Made by a program: the position numbers and the translations under genes. From assembly GCA_003326195.1 (NCBI GenBank), contig LXQE01000161.1:29475-89661 (forward strand): 60,187 nt of DNA, written 5' to 3'. Positions 1 to 8,575 of this stretch are shown here, one piece after another (the first letter of the stretch is position 1; every line of letters starts with the position of its first letter). The notes beneath the pieces are model-generated. The model worked only from the letters and a program-made list of their open reading frames with translations. It searched no databases and had not been told where the DNA came from. This DNA comes from Nostoc punctiforme NIES-2108 (lineage in GTDB: Bacteria > Cyanobacteriota > Cyanobacteriia > Cyanobacteriales > Nostocaceae).

Positions 1-536
1 ACTAGTTTGCGATCGCTCTCCCGTAAAATAATATTTTCTGGCTTAATATCGCGGTGAATTACGTGTTTAGCGTGACAAAATTGCAAAACTGATAATAAAT
101 CGTTTAATAGCTGCCAGATTTCTATTTCACTAAAAGCACCCCTATGTGCTAACTCCTGGGCTAAGTTTTGCCCGTCGATAAATTCTTGTACAAGATACTG
201 CCGAGCTTCTTGGGTAAAATATGCCAGTAGTTCGGGAATTTGGGGATGTTTACCCAATTCATCTAACTGCACCGCTTCTTGATTAAATAACTCTACAGCT
301 TTGGCAAGAGTGTTAGTGCCTTGAGATTGAGGATAAAATTGCTTAATTACGCAGCGTGGTTTTGAGGGTTTATCCTCATCTACAGCTAAGAAAGTTTTGC
401 CAAAACCACCTTGTCCGATTGGTTTGATAGCACGATAACGTTCTTTGAGAAGTAATTTTGCACCGCAAGTCACACAAAAATTGACATGATTGGGATTTTC
501 CGGTTTGGGACAATGGGGATTAAGGCAGTAGCTCAT
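1..536 (-). CDS. Serine/threonine protein kinase, partial (N-terminal part)
   Basis: The reading frame is open to the left edge, so only about 178 N-terminal residues are present. It starts at the ATG at 536. The first 27 residues carry two Cys pairs (CLNPHC and CVTC), a zinc-ribbon typical of cyanobacterial Ser/Thr kinases. A kinase domain follows: glycine-rich loop GQGGFGKTF, a VIK lysine, and the catalytic loop HRDIKPENIIL close to the window edge. The domain order is known from many Nostoc kinases whose targets are unknown. The DFG segment, the C-lobe and any C-terminal sensor domain lie outside the window, so the substrate and signal cannot be judged. Confidence 0.9.
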   Translation of the reverse strand, partial: MSYCLNPHCPKPENPNHVNFCVTCGAKLLLKERYRAIKPIGQGGFGKTFLAVDEDKPSKPRCVIKQFYPQSQGTNTLAKAVELFNQEAVQLDELGKHPQIPELLAYFTQEARQYLVQEFIDGQNLAQELAHRGAFSEIEIWQLLNDLLSVLQFCHAKHVIHRDIKPENIILRESDRKL

Positions 537-774
537 ACAGGCGATCGCTCTTATATCTCTTTATTTTACTGGCGTTAAGGGTGGGGACTTCCGCGAATCC
601 ATTAAACTGCGATGTCTACGCCAGGCTACGCCTACGCACTACTAACTCACTAGTACAGCACGGCGGAAATCAAGCTGCCATTTTAAACAAGCAAAAGCCT
701 TGATATACAAAACTTTTGACTTTTAACTTTTGACTTTTGACTTCCCCAAAGGGGCTGACTTCCGCCTTGCGGTA

Positions 775-1866
775 CTACCCCATACCTTCCATAACTGGAT
801 GGAAGTAGAAGGCGAATCCCAATACTGTATAAGCAGCTAATAACAAAGTACCTTCCAGCCAATTGGACTTACCATCGGAACTAATACTGTTGGCAATCAA
901 CACTGACACAACTACAGCTACTAATTCAAAGGGTTTGAAATCCAAATCCATTGGTTTACCCAATATCCGCCCTGCTATCACCAACACAGGTGCAACAAAT
1001 AGGGCAATCTGCATACTCGATCCCACAGCTACCGAAAGGGAAAGATCCATCTTATCTTTCATCGCCACGGTGACTGCTGTGGCGTGTTCAGCCGCGTTAC
1101 CGACGATGGGAACCAAAATTACCCCTGTAAACAGCGCCGTTAAACCTAGTTGAGATGTGGCCACTTCCAGAGAATCTACTAGCATTTCTGACTCAAGTGC
1201 CACTAGCAAGGTACATACTAGCAAGACACCAACCCACAACATCATATTTGGTTTCGCGTGAGGGGTTTCCTCTTCTTCTGTCTCCGCTACACCCACATCA
1301 TATAGATAGGAGTGGGTTTTCATCGAAAATAGCAGCGTTAGGGCATAAACCAGGATTAACACTACAGCAACAGCAATAGAAAGATTTTGCACTGTTTCTT
1401 CGTTAATTCCTTGAGAGGTATAATTCATCGCCGTTGGCATCAAAATGGCAATCACTGCCAAATTCATCGAAGCAGCATTCACCCGCGCCACAATTGGCTG
1501 AAATGTCTGTTCTTTGTAGCGCAGTCCTCCCAAAAGCATGGAAAAACCCATCACCAGTAGTAAGTTGCTAATAATCGATCCCGTGATACTAGCTTTGACT
1601 ACATCTATTAACCCAGCGTTTAGCGCTACTAGGGCGATGATTAGTTCTGTAGCATTACCAAAGGTGGCGTTTAACAAGCCCCCTAGTGATGGCCCGACTA
1701 CGACAGCAATTTCTTCTGTGGCTGTACCCATCCAAGCTGCTAAGGGCAGAATTGCTAATCCAGCTGTAATGAAAACTATCAATTCTCCCCACTCCAGAAA
1801 GTGAGCTGCTACAGAAACCGGGATAAACAGTAGTAAAGCGAAAAGAATAATGTTTTTGGTTGACAT
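775..1866 (-). CDS. cax: Calcium/proton exchanger (Cax, CaCA family)
   Basis: About 363 residues, almost all in hydrophobic segments. It is an inner-membrane antiporter that exports Ca2+ in exchange for H+. The two alpha-repeats that form the ion site are visible: GNATELIIALVALNAG in the N-terminal half and GNAAEHATAVTVAMKDK in the C-terminal half, which is the signature of bacterial Cax proteins. An acidic loop (EEEET) separates the halves, as usual. I chose the ATG at 1866 (MSTKN); TTG or GTG starts up to 1905 would add 13 residues. No operon partner is close; the gene converges on the partial kinase at the left edge. Family call is firm; cation preference is inferred from the family. Confidence 0.92.
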   Translation of the reverse strand: MSTKNIILFALLLFIPVSVAAHFLEWGELIVFITAGLAILPLAAWMGTATEEIAVVVGPSLGGLLNATFGNATELIIALVALNAGLIDVVKASITGSIISNLLLVMGFSMLLGGLRYKEQTFQPIVARVNAASMNLAVIAILMPTAMNYTSQGINEETVQNLSIAVAVVLILVYALTLLFSMKTHSYLYDVGVAETEEEETPHAKPNMMLWVGVLLVCTLLVALESEMLVDSLEVATSQLGLTALFTGVILVPIVGNAAEHATAVTVAMKDKMDLSLSVAVGSSMQIALFVAPVLVIAGRILGKPMDLDFKPFELVAVVVSVLIANSISSDGKSNWLEGTLLLAAYTVLGFAFYFHPVMEGMG

Positions 1867-2183
1867 TTGTTGTCTTAAGTTGAGGGTATCATTCACAGCG
1901 AGCAATCCTAAGTTTCAAATTTGGAGTGTTGAATTAACAATTACTTTCACTCAGCACTCCGATATGGTACTCTCAACCGCCTGTAGAACAATTCAGAGAT
2001 TGTACTGTTTTCCGTTCAACGCTGCCGATGTTGTGTAAAGCAAAATTGCGATATGATCAGTTCTTGTAATCTTTTGTTGCAAAAGTATGAATTTTAGCCA
2101 AAATATTACATCAAAAATGGGGTTTAATTATTAAAAGACAATTAAAATTTTGATTGACGCTAAAGAAGAGAAAACCCCTAACT

Positions 2184-2252
2184 GAGGCTTTGTTCAATGG
2201 CTAATTACTTTAAGCCTTCAGGGAAAGGGCTGTGCGATAACGCAGATTTCCC
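2184..2252 (+). promoter_or_regulatory. Structured leader candidate upstream of the GH57 gene
   Basis: In the 530-base gap between cax and the GH57 gene, two hairpins can be drawn side by side. GAGGCTT at 2184-2190 pairs with AAGCCTTC near 2212-2219. GGGAAA at 2221-2226 pairs with TTTCCC at 2247-2252 and encloses TGCG-ATAA-CGCA. The 3' side lies about 145 bases before the start codon. It could be a 5'-UTR element, a small RNA or a terminator-like structure. I do not recognise a known riboswitch class. Nothing else in the gap is interpretable. Confidence 0.3.
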
Positions 2253-2396
2253 ACTACAATAAAACAGCTTTGTCAAAATTTAGTTGGATATCATAGTTGT
2301 TGTTTATACCGGATTTTGTGTTCAAACTATTGTAGTAAGGTTTACACACAATGTTTTCGGTGCAACTGCAAGTTTTTTGTTTTGGATTAAATATAC

Positions 2397-5114
2397 ATGA
2401 CTTCTGCTGCTGAAATGCCAGCTAGCTCTGGCTCAACGTTAACATTACATTCAGATCCCAATAACACCAAAGAAACCGATCCCCTGAGAAAGGCTAATGG
2501 TGTTTATGTGACGGTGCATGGTCATTTTTACCAGCCACCAAGGGAAAACCCTTATCTGGACGCAATTGAACGCCAACCGAGCGCTGCACCTTTCCATGAT
2601 TGGAATGAGCGGATTCATTGGGAATGCTATCGTCCAAACGCCTTTGCCAGAGTCTTAAATGACCAAGGTGAAGTGGTGGGGATCGTCAACAATTATGAGT
2701 ATTTCAGTTTTAATATCGGGCCGACGCTGATGTCGTGGCTAGAACGCTACGATGTGGAAGTTTATCAGCGAATTTTAGAGGCGGATGCTAAGAGTAGCCA
2801 ACGCTTGCATGGTCACGGTAATGCGATCGCGCAAGTATACAATCACATCATCATGCCTCTGGCGAATGAACGCGACAAATATACTCAAATTCGCTGGGGT
2901 AAAGAAGACTTCCGCTCCCGCTTTGGGCGTGATCCCGAAGGGATGTGGCTAGCAGAAACTGCTGTAGACTACGCCACGTTAGAAGCTCTTGTTGCTGAGG
3001 GTATTCGCTTCATTATCCTTGCACCATCTCAAGCATTGCGTTGCCGTCCCCTCCCCACTCCAGATCATCCTCATCCTGAATGGATCGAAGTCGGCGGTAG
3101 TCAGATTGATTCTACCCGTCCCTATCGTTGTTATTTGAAGCCCACACTCGACACTTCATCTTCACCTCTGAGTGCGATCGCCACTAGCCCTAACGATAGT
3201 AGTAGAGAAGAATTACCCTACATTGATATCTTCTTCTACGATGGCCCGATATCGCGGGATATGGGTTTTAGTGATGTGGTTTATAACTCCAGTCACTTTG
3301 CTGGACGTATAGGTTCGGCAGTGCGTGGGGATCATCGTCCAGCACAGCTGATTTCGGTGGCGACAGATGGCGAAACCTTCGGACATCACAAGAAGGGAAC
3401 AGAGAAAACTTTAGCTTATGCCTTTACTAAAGAGTTTCCTCAACAAGGTTGGACGGTAACAAACTTCGCCCATTACCTGAGCTTAAATTCTCCCAGTTGG
3501 GAAGTGGAATTGAAGTCAGTCACAGCCTGGAGTTGCGCCCACGGTGTCGGCAGATGGGAAGATGACTGTGGTTGTGGTGGTGAAGGTGGTGTTTGGCATC
3601 AGAAATGGCGTCGCCCCCTACGGGATGCCCTCAATTGGCTGCGGGATCAACTAACTGAGGTTTATGAGGAACATGGTAGGCAGTTATTTCGCGATCCTTG
3701 GCTAGCGCGAGATGAATATATCCAAGTAATGCGCGATCGCTCTGCTACCAATGTCAACCGTTTTCTCGCCCGTCATCAAACCCACAAACTAACCGCAGCC
3801 GAACAAGTAGACGCTTTGCGCCTGTTAGAAATGCAGCGTCACGCTTTGTTGATGTTCACTAGTTGCGGTTGGTTTTTTGAAGAAATTTCCCGTCCAGAGG
3901 GGACGCAAATTCTGCGCTACGCTGCCCGTGCTTTGGAATTGGCCGGGGATGTGGCTGGTGTGCAGTTGGAAAAAGGCTTCGTCAAGCGTCTTGGTTTAGC
4001 CCCCAGTAATGTGGATCAGTTCAAACACGGTGCAGAAATTTATCGACAACTCGTGTTAACTGCCCAGCTTGGCTTTAAGCAAGTAGCAGCCCATTACGCC
4101 ATTACTTCCCTATTTAGCAATCAGAAACCAGCAGAGGCGCACAATTCCCTACCCAGAAAAGATGCTGCTGACAAACAGTCTCAGCGTTACCATAAGCGGG
4201 TTTACTGCTACGCAGCCAATGAGTTAGATTACCAAATGCAACGGATGGGATCGCTAACTCTGGCTGTGGGAAATTTAAAGCTGGTATCAGAGATTACTTG
4301 GGAAAGTGAGCATTTGGTCTTTGCAGTTCTGCATTTGGGAGGCTGGGATTTCCACTGTGGCATTCAACAATTTACTGGGAGACGTAACTACAGCCAATTA
4401 AAAGAAAAGCTTTTTGGCGCACTAAAACAAGCTAGTGCGGCTCATACTATCTTGGCGATGACACAGCTATTTGGCGAAGAAGCTTTCAGCTTGCAAAATC
4501 TATTTGCTGAAGAACGCCACCGGATTATGCGGCTGCTTAGTGAGGAAACACTGACACGCTTAGGACAGTTGTATACTCAAGCGTACCGTGATAATTATGG
4601 GGTGCTGATGGCGTTTCATCGAGATGAAATCGCAGTACCGCAAGAATTGCAGGTAGCAGCAGATATTGCTTTAGGGCATCGCTGTTTGATGACATTGCGG
4701 TCGCTTGAGCAAGATATCGCCGATCCCCAAAAGAGTTGGAATCACATCTTAGAATTGGAGGCGATCGCAACTGAAGCAAAACATCTGCGTTGTCGGCTGA
4801 ATATTCCTGACGGTAAGCAGATGTTAGAACAGTTAATTGCGCGATCGCTCTGGCAATTGTTGCACGATGCCAATGGTAGTTTTAATGCAGATATCCAACT
4901 ATTGGAGCGATTGATTGATGTCGGGGATCAACTAAATATTGATATTTCCCTACAGCGATCGCAAGAATTATATTTTAGTTGTCTGCACAGTCAGATAGCG
5001 CCAGTGTGTATTACTAGCGTTGGTAATGAAGGAGATAATCAGTGTCTTCAGTTGCTCAAGTTGGGCAAAAAATTAGCCGTTGATGTCAGTTCTATCTCAA
5101 ATCAGTTGGGATAG
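2397..5114 (+). CDS. Glycoside hydrolase family 57 protein with DUF3536 region
   Basis: 905 residues. GH57 enzymes act on alpha-glucans (amylase, branching or transferase activities) in the cytoplasm. The family start motif HGHFYQPPRENPY lies near residue 45. The nucleophile region GMWLAETAVD lies near residue 185, and the acid/base region ATDGETFGHH lies around residue 325. The C-terminal half matches the large DUF3536 extension typical of cyanobacterial members, with an unusual Cys-rich patch CGCGGEGG near residue 400. It stands alone, followed by two hairpins. Whether it hydrolyses, branches or transfers glucan cannot be told from sequence, so no gene name is given. Confidence 0.9.
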   Translation: MTSAAEMPASSGSTLTLHSDPNNTKETDPLRKANGVYVTVHGHFYQPPRENPYLDAIERQPSAAPFHDWNERIHWECYRPNAFARVLNDQGEVVGIVNNYEYFSFNIGPTLMSWLERYDVEVYQRILEADAKSSQRLHGHGNAIAQVYNHIIMPLANERDKYTQIRWGKEDFRSRFGRDPEGMWLAETAVDYATLEALVAEGIRFIILAPSQALRCRPLPTPDHPHPEWIEVGGSQIDSTRPYRCYLKPTLDTSSSPLSAIATSPNDSSREELPYIDIFFYDGPISRDMGFSDVVYNSSHFAGRIGSAVRGDHRPAQLISVATDGETFGHHKKGTEKTLAYAFTKEFPQQGWTVTNFAHYLSLNSPSWEVELKSVTAWSCAHGVGRWEDDCGCGGEGGVWHQKWRRPLRDALNWLRDQLTEVYEEHGRQLFRDPWLARDEYIQVMRDRSATNVNRFLARHQTHKLTAAEQVDALRLLEMQRHALLMFTSCGWFFEEISRPEGTQILRYAARALELAGDVAGVQLEKGFVKRLGLAPSNVDQFKHGAEIYRQLVLTAQLGFKQVAAHYAITSLFSNQKPAEAHNSLPRKDAADKQSQRYHKRVYCYAANELDYQMQRMGSLTLAVGNLKLVSEITWESEHLVFAVLHLGGWDFHCGIQQFTGRRNYSQLKEKLFGALKQASAAHTILAMTQLFGEEAFSLQNLFAEERHRIMRLLSEETLTRLGQLYTQAYRDNYGVLMAFHRDEIAVPQELQVAADIALGHRCLMTLRSLEQDIADPQKSWNHILELEAIATEAKHLRCRLNIPDGKQMLEQLIARSLWQLLHDANGSFNADIQLLERLIDVGDQLNIDISLQRSQELYFSCLHSQIAPVCITSVGNEGDNQCLQLLKLGKKLAVDVSSISNQLG

Positions 5115-5159
5115 ATTTAGGAACTCACAGCGCAACATTAGTATCAACTTAAGTCAAAA

Positions 5160-5190
5160 CCTTGTTCCCAGCTAAATACCGGGAACGAGG
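5160..5190 (+). terminator. Hairpin downstream of the GH57 gene
   Basis: CCTTGTTCCC at 5160-5169 pairs with GGGAACGAGG at 5181-5190 with one G-U pair, followed by TCAATTTTTGG. It lies 45 bases after the stop codon and is a likely first termination or RNA-stability hairpin. Confidence 0.5.
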
Positions 5191-5216
5191 TCAATTTTTG
5201 GATAAAAACTTCACAC

Positions 5217-5248
5217 AAAGAAAAGGGGATAATTATCCCCTTTTCTTT
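5217..5248. terminator. Bidirectional terminator (perfect 32-nt palindrome)
   Basis: AAAGAAAAGGGGATAA is followed immediately by its exact reverse complement, ending in a run CCCCTTTTCTTTT. It separates the GH57 gene from the convergent minus-strand HNH and small-membrane-protein genes and should terminate transcription in both directions. Confidence 0.75.
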
Positions 5249-5386
5249 TGGCAGTGAATTTCAAGGAAAGTGTTGTACACAACGATTCATCTCAAGTCCA
5301 GGTAATGCACCCTGTTTTACTACTGTTAGCGCCGCGGGGCGTAGCCCATTCTGACTTCTGAATTTTGAATTATGCTGTAATTTTCT

Positions 5387-5632
5387 TTACTTAACGTGAG
5401 AGCGATCGCAATGGTAGGGATAAAGCCACTCACACCTAAAGAGTCCAAATGTATGTTTCTCAAAAAAGGTTCCTGCATGGCGGCTACGTGATATATTGAT
5501 CCCAGCTTTAGTTTTAACCTCATATAGCCAGGGAAAGGCTATTACTAAAACAGTCATAAAGGTGAAGAGGTAAAGAATTGTAGTTTTAATATTGGGGAAT
5601 CTTCGGGAATTGCTATTGTGATTTTGAGGCAT
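5387..5632 (-). CDS. Small membrane protein, function unknown
   Basis: 81 residues from the ATG at 5632; a GTG at 5656 would add eight. One hydrophobic segment (ILYLFTFMTVLVIAFPWLY) lies near residues 20-38, followed by a basic, aromatic tail (KTKAGINISRSRHAGTFFE, then two Cys). It follows the HNH gene on the same strand with a gap of a few dozen bases. The composition looks protein-like, but no family is recognised. It may be a real short inner-membrane protein; without a comparison it stays uncertain. Confidence 0.45.
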   Translation of the reverse strand: MPQNHNSNSRRFPNIKTTILYLFTFMTVLVIAFPWLYEVKTKAGINISRSRHAGTFFEKHTFGLFRCEWLYPYHCDRSHVK

Positions 5633-5667
5633 AGAAATTAGAAACGAATAGCCCACATGATTGTAGC

Positions 5668-5913
5668 CTAAAGCTGAAAATATCGCCGGAAACGGGGGTC
5701 AATATTATCTGTTTTTTGCTGATTGCAGGTAAGACAGAGAGTTTGTAAATTACTGATATCATTTTGACCACCACGGGACAGGGGAATGATATGGTCAATG
5801 CTGAGGTGAGTTTCTGTAGTAGTTTTACCGCAGCTTTGGCATTGATATTTGTCACGTTCAAAAACATATTTCTTGACTTCCAGGGGGATACGAATACGGG
5901 GAGTTTTGCTCAT
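5668..5913 (-). CDS. HNH endonuclease domain protein (small)
   Basis: 81 residues, almost only the HNH fold. A zinc ribbon CQSC at about residues 20-23 pairs with CLTC at about 61-64. Between them are the catalytic elements DHIIPLSRGGQNDISNLQTLC (His of DH, Asn, and the C-terminal CxxCN). The stop of the upstream oxidoreductase gene lies seven bases before this start, so the two are probably co-transcribed. Stand-alone HNH proteins of this size are common in cyanobacteria, and most have no assigned role. No intron or phage neighbour is visible, so homing or defence is not supported here. Confidence 0.85.
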   Translation of the reverse strand: MSKTPRIRIPLEVKKYVFERDKYQCQSCGKTTTETHLSIDHIIPLSRGGQNDISNLQTLCLTCNQQKTDNIDPRFRRYFQL

Positions 5914-5920
5914 TTTCTCT

Positions 5921-7018
5921 CTAGTTGCTAAGAAATTCTTCCAAACTGGGTACGTCTAACCAACTTGCTTTTGTATGAGATTCATGAGATAAATCCATCA
6001 ACAACTGAGAATAAATTCCTTCCCGTAGTGATGGGGTAATTTCCTGATTGCGTTCAATTCCCTCCACCCATTGGTCTACTACGCGGATAAATGCCGAAAT
6101 GCGGCCATCAGCATAATTTTTGGGAAAAATTAACCGATTCGGTATTTCTATTTCTGTTAGAGGTTTACCTGGCTGGGAACCCCAAACACGAAAACCATGT
6201 ATATAATCTTTTTGATTTTCACTGCCCACTATTAATGTACCGCGATCGCCATATACTTCTACCCAATGGGTTCTTGCTGCATGAACAACCGCACTGATAG
6301 AAAGTTGGCAAGGTGTACCATTCGCTAATTCCAAGGTTAATATACAGTTATCATCTGTATTCACTGCCTTAGATTCTCCACTAATCGGGTCAACTCGTGT
6401 AGGAATAGCAGTACTCAAATAGGCGTTTAATCTACGCACTGGCCCGAATAACCAGTGAATATAATCGAAGGCGTGAGAACCCAAAGATCCCAATGCACCG
6501 CCTCCTTTATCTTTATCAGAATACCAATTCCAAGGACGTGAGGTATCAGCACGAGAAGAACCTAACCAATCAATTTTAATTAGGCGTAACTCACCTACAT
6601 AGTTTTCTGACAATAATTTTGCAAACAACTGCCATGCTGGTACAAAGCGAAATTCAAAATCTACAGTCGCAATGACGCTTTTTGCTTTAGCTAACTGATA
6701 AAGTTCTTTCGCCTCAACTGCATTTAAAGTTGTCGGCTTTTCTAGTAATAAATGTTTGCCAGCTTGTAATACGGTTTTTGCCATTTCATAGTGCAAAAAG
6801 GGCGGTGTAGAGATGCTGACTGCTTGCACTTCTGGTAAGGCCACAATATCTGTAAGTGAGTCGCAAGCGTGGCGGATATTATGGGATTCTGCTATGGCTT
6901 TGGCTTTATTGATATCTCGGTGATAAACAGCAACTACCTCAGTGCGAGGATGTGCTTGGAATCCAGGGATGTGGACTTTTTGACCAAATCCAGTGCCTGC
7001 GATCGCAATTCCAATCAT
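5921..7018 (-). CDS. Gfo/Idh/MocA family oxidoreductase
   Basis: 365 residues. The N-terminal Rossmann fold begins IGIAIAGTGFGQKVHIPGF (NAD(P)-binding GxGxxG-type turn). The family motif LLEKPTTLNAVEA lies around residue 95 (EKP, with the catalytic lysine). The C-terminal half carries GGALGSLGSHAFDYIHWLFG, the substrate-domain motif with its histidine. Members oxidise or reduce sugar, inositol or related polyol substrates in the cytoplasm. The substrate cannot be deduced from sequence. The start at 7018 is the only ATG before the Rossmann motif. It is probably the first gene of an operon with the HNH gene. Confidence 0.92.
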   Translation of the reverse strand: MIGIAIAGTGFGQKVHIPGFQAHPRTEVVAVYHRDINKAKAIAESHNIRHACDSLTDIVALPEVQAVSISTPPFLHYEMAKTVLQAGKHLLLEKPTTLNAVEAKELYQLAKAKSVIATVDFEFRFVPAWQLFAKLLSENYVGELRLIKIDWLGSSRADTSRPWNWYSDKDKGGGALGSLGSHAFDYIHWLFGPVRRLNAYLSTAIPTRVDPISGESKAVNTDDNCILTLELANGTPCQLSISAVVHAARTHWVEVYGDRGTLIVGSENQKDYIHGFRVWGSQPGKPLTEIEIPNRLIFPKNYADGRISAFIRVVDQWVEGIERNQEITPSLREGIYSQLLMDLSHESHTKASWLDVPSLEEFLSN

Positions 7019-7267
7019 ATCATTTTTGCTCCCATTAATTACTTAGTTAAACCCTAATAATTCCACCTCAAAAAAGCATAGCTTTTTATGTGCAAGTGGA
7101 TTTACCAGATAATTCTCTATTGTAATCATCTTAAGACTTACGCAAACAATAGCGGAAAAGAATGATTTTATGGTAAGAGCAATTTTGGTAAATTTGGAAA
7201 AAAAAATCTCAATGACATCGATAACGGAAATCCGATGTTTGAGAGCATAATTTTTTAGTTGTATGAT

Positions 7268-7486
7268 TTATTCTTCTAATAGTTTTTGATCTAATTCAAA
7301 TTTCTTTGCTTGCGCTAATCCGTTAGATACTTCTTCGATTACTAGCTGAATGTCAGCCAAAACTAGATTATTACTTGTCGAGTAATATCTTGATTTGACC
7401 AATCTTTTTAATTCCGGTGAATCTTGTACAGCGTCCAGAATATTAGAAACACCGTTCAAAAATGTCACAAGTTCTGAAATATTCAT
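7268..7486 (-). CDS. Small hypothetical protein, translationally coupled to a truncated upstream ORF
   Basis: 72 residues from the ATG at 7486. The stop codon of the upstream open frame (7489) lies two bases before this ATG, a classic coupling arrangement. The protein is helical and acidic-basic in alternation (LNGVSNILDAVQDSPELKRLVKSRYY, then VIEEVSNGLAQAKKFELDQK) with no membrane segment. No family is recognised. Because its upstream partner lacks a usable start codon, this gene may be a surviving remnant of a broken two-gene unit. Confidence 0.5.
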   Translation of the reverse strand: MNISELVTFLNGVSNILDAVQDSPELKRLVKSRYYSTSNNLVLADIQLVIEEVSNGLAQAKKFELDQKLLEE

Positions 7487-7488
7487 AA

Positions 7489-7857
7489 TCAAGCACTCTC
7501 CAGTAGTGTATATTTATAATTCAAAATCTCAGTTACTCGCAAAGGCAAATAATGTAACTTTAGATATTGAATTTCTTCTAAATATTTGATATTAGACTCC
7601 AAAATCCGTTTACCGTTCAAAGGGTCGTCATCCGATACATAAGCTTTCAAGGCAGGAATATAATCAGCACCTAATGTTAAATAACGAACAAGAGTTATTG
7701 CTGGTATCTTTAATTTCCCAGCAACAATCGTTCGGGTATATTCAAGCTCATTAAGTGAATCGTTAGCGGTCGTGCCTTGGTCAGTAGCTAATATTGTCTC
7801 TATTAGTAGTAAGTCAAACTCTGGACAAGATAAGGAACGGACAAGAAACCGACAGTC
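7489..7857 (-). pseudogene. 5'-truncated ORF, unknown family
   Basis: An open frame of 122 codons runs on the minus strand from a TAA (7858-7860) to the TGA at 7489. It has no ATG or GTG, and no TTG until about codon 69. The translation is protein-like (for example FDLLLIETILATDQGTTAND, TLVRYLTLGADYIPALKAYV). I read it as the 3' part of a gene whose beginning was lost, or which starts at a non-standard codon. The sequence just upstream (7858-8005) is full of short inverted repeats, which fits a rearrangement point. No family recognised. Confidence 0.5.
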
Positions 7858-7888
7858 TTAGACATGTATAAGACGCGTCTAAGTAGCT

Positions 7889-7925
7889 ACAAGAAAAGTT
7901 ACTATCCTCTGTCTAATCTTGTAGC
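7889..7925. repeat. Inverted repeat CTACAAGA / TCTTGTAG
   Basis: Eight-base perfect arms CTACAAGA and TCTTGTAG enclose about 22 bases. Just to the left, GTCTTA and TAAGAC flank an 8-base spacer at 7855-7874, next to the palindrome AGACGCGTCT. These lie between the truncated ORF and the 8.1-kb orphan gene and may mark a rearrangement junction. Confidence 0.45.
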
Positions 7926-7969
7926 GTATACCGGTCTGGTCAGATGTTGTATATTTGTCCACCTCTTTA

Positions 7970-8005
7970 ATATACCAATGTTATATAGGTTTAACATTGG
8001 TATAT
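7970..8005. promoter_or_regulatory. Perfect 14-bp inverted repeat, candidate operator
   Basis: ATATACCAATGTTA at 7970-7983 and TAACATTGGTATAT at 7992-8005 are exact reverse complements with an 8-base spacer. They sit about 95 bases before the orphan gene at 8099. Size and position suit a dimeric repressor site, perhaps autoregulation, but it could also be a hairpin. Confidence 0.45.
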
Positions 8006-8032
8006 CAAAAAGTTAGTATACGTAATTTATAT

Positions 8033-8067
8033 TACCAGTATCAAACAACCATACCAGTATCAAACAA
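8033..8067 (+). promoter_or_regulatory. Two direct repeats of TACCAGTATCAAACAA
   Basis: The 16-base sequence occurs at 8033-8048 and again at 8052-8067, a 19-bp period, ending about 30 bases before the orphan start codon. The leading TACCA is shared with the inverted repeat just upstream. The pair may be iteron-like or a regulator site. Confidence 0.45.
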
Positions 8068-8098
8068 GTGTAATATAGAAGAAATAAAAAAGTAAAAA

Positions 8099-8383
8099 AT
8101 GGCTAAATTAAATGTGGGATCAATAAATTTATCAGATTTTGATAAAGATTGGTTTTTGGTAGCCTCAAAGCTAATGGAGCGATCTGTAAGGGCTAATTTA
8201 GCCTCAATAACTTCATTCTACATAAGAAGAAATATCGGAGCGTTTAAAGAGCTACTAGCCTACAAAGCTAAAAAACACGGAATTTCAGAAGATGAATGCT
8301 TTGAAATACTACTCAATAACGGTGAATTCCCTCTCCCAATTGCTGGCTTTTTAGAAGCACCTCCAGAAATAAATGAAGAGTAA
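8099..8383 (+). CDS. Orphan protein of 94 residues behind inverted and direct repeats
   Basis: The start ATG at 8099 follows an A-rich stretch with only a weak ribosome site (GAAGAAA). The protein is mostly helical: residues 10-60 (DFDKDWFLVASKLMERSVRA, then SFYIRRNIGAFKELLAYKAK) and an acidic tail with EFPLPIAGFLEAPPEINEE. No signal peptide, membrane segment or known motif is seen. The repeats before it (7970-8067) and the TGGGGA repeats right after its stop suggest a self-contained, perhaps autoregulated unit. The size and the basic helix would allow DNA binding, but this is only inference. No family recognised. Confidence 0.6.
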   Translation: MAKLNVGSINLSDFDKDWFLVASKLMERSVRANLASITSFYIRRNIGAFKELLAYKAKKHGISEDECFEILLNNGEFPLPIAGFLEAPPEINEE

Positions 8384-8384
8384 G

Positions 8385-8433
8385 TGGGGACAAATATGGG
8401 GATGATTGGGGACAACTCACACTAATTGGGGAT
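8385..8433 (+). repeat. Four TGGGGA repeats directly after the orphan gene
   Basis: TGGGGA occurs at 8385, 8397, 8407 and 8427, alternating TGGGGACAA and TGGGGATG contexts, starting two bases after the stop codon. Four G4 runs within 48 bases could form a loose G-quadruplex or be a protein-binding repeat; the long third loop argues against a tight quadruplex. Confidence 0.4.
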
Positions 8434-8575
8434 GTTTTGGAGGGGAAGTATTTATACTTAGCTAAGACTTACCCAACTGGCACACTAAGATCGCCCTATG
8501 ATAGTACTAAATATTACTTTGTCTTCGTTCTGAAAGCTTTGTATTGGGAATATAAATGGCATGAGTGAAGCAGTA

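Noticed and set aside
5668..5913. HNH gene as part of a defence system or homing intron
   Set aside because: No intron, phage, methylase or helicase gene nearby; its apparent partner is a metabolic oxidoreductase.
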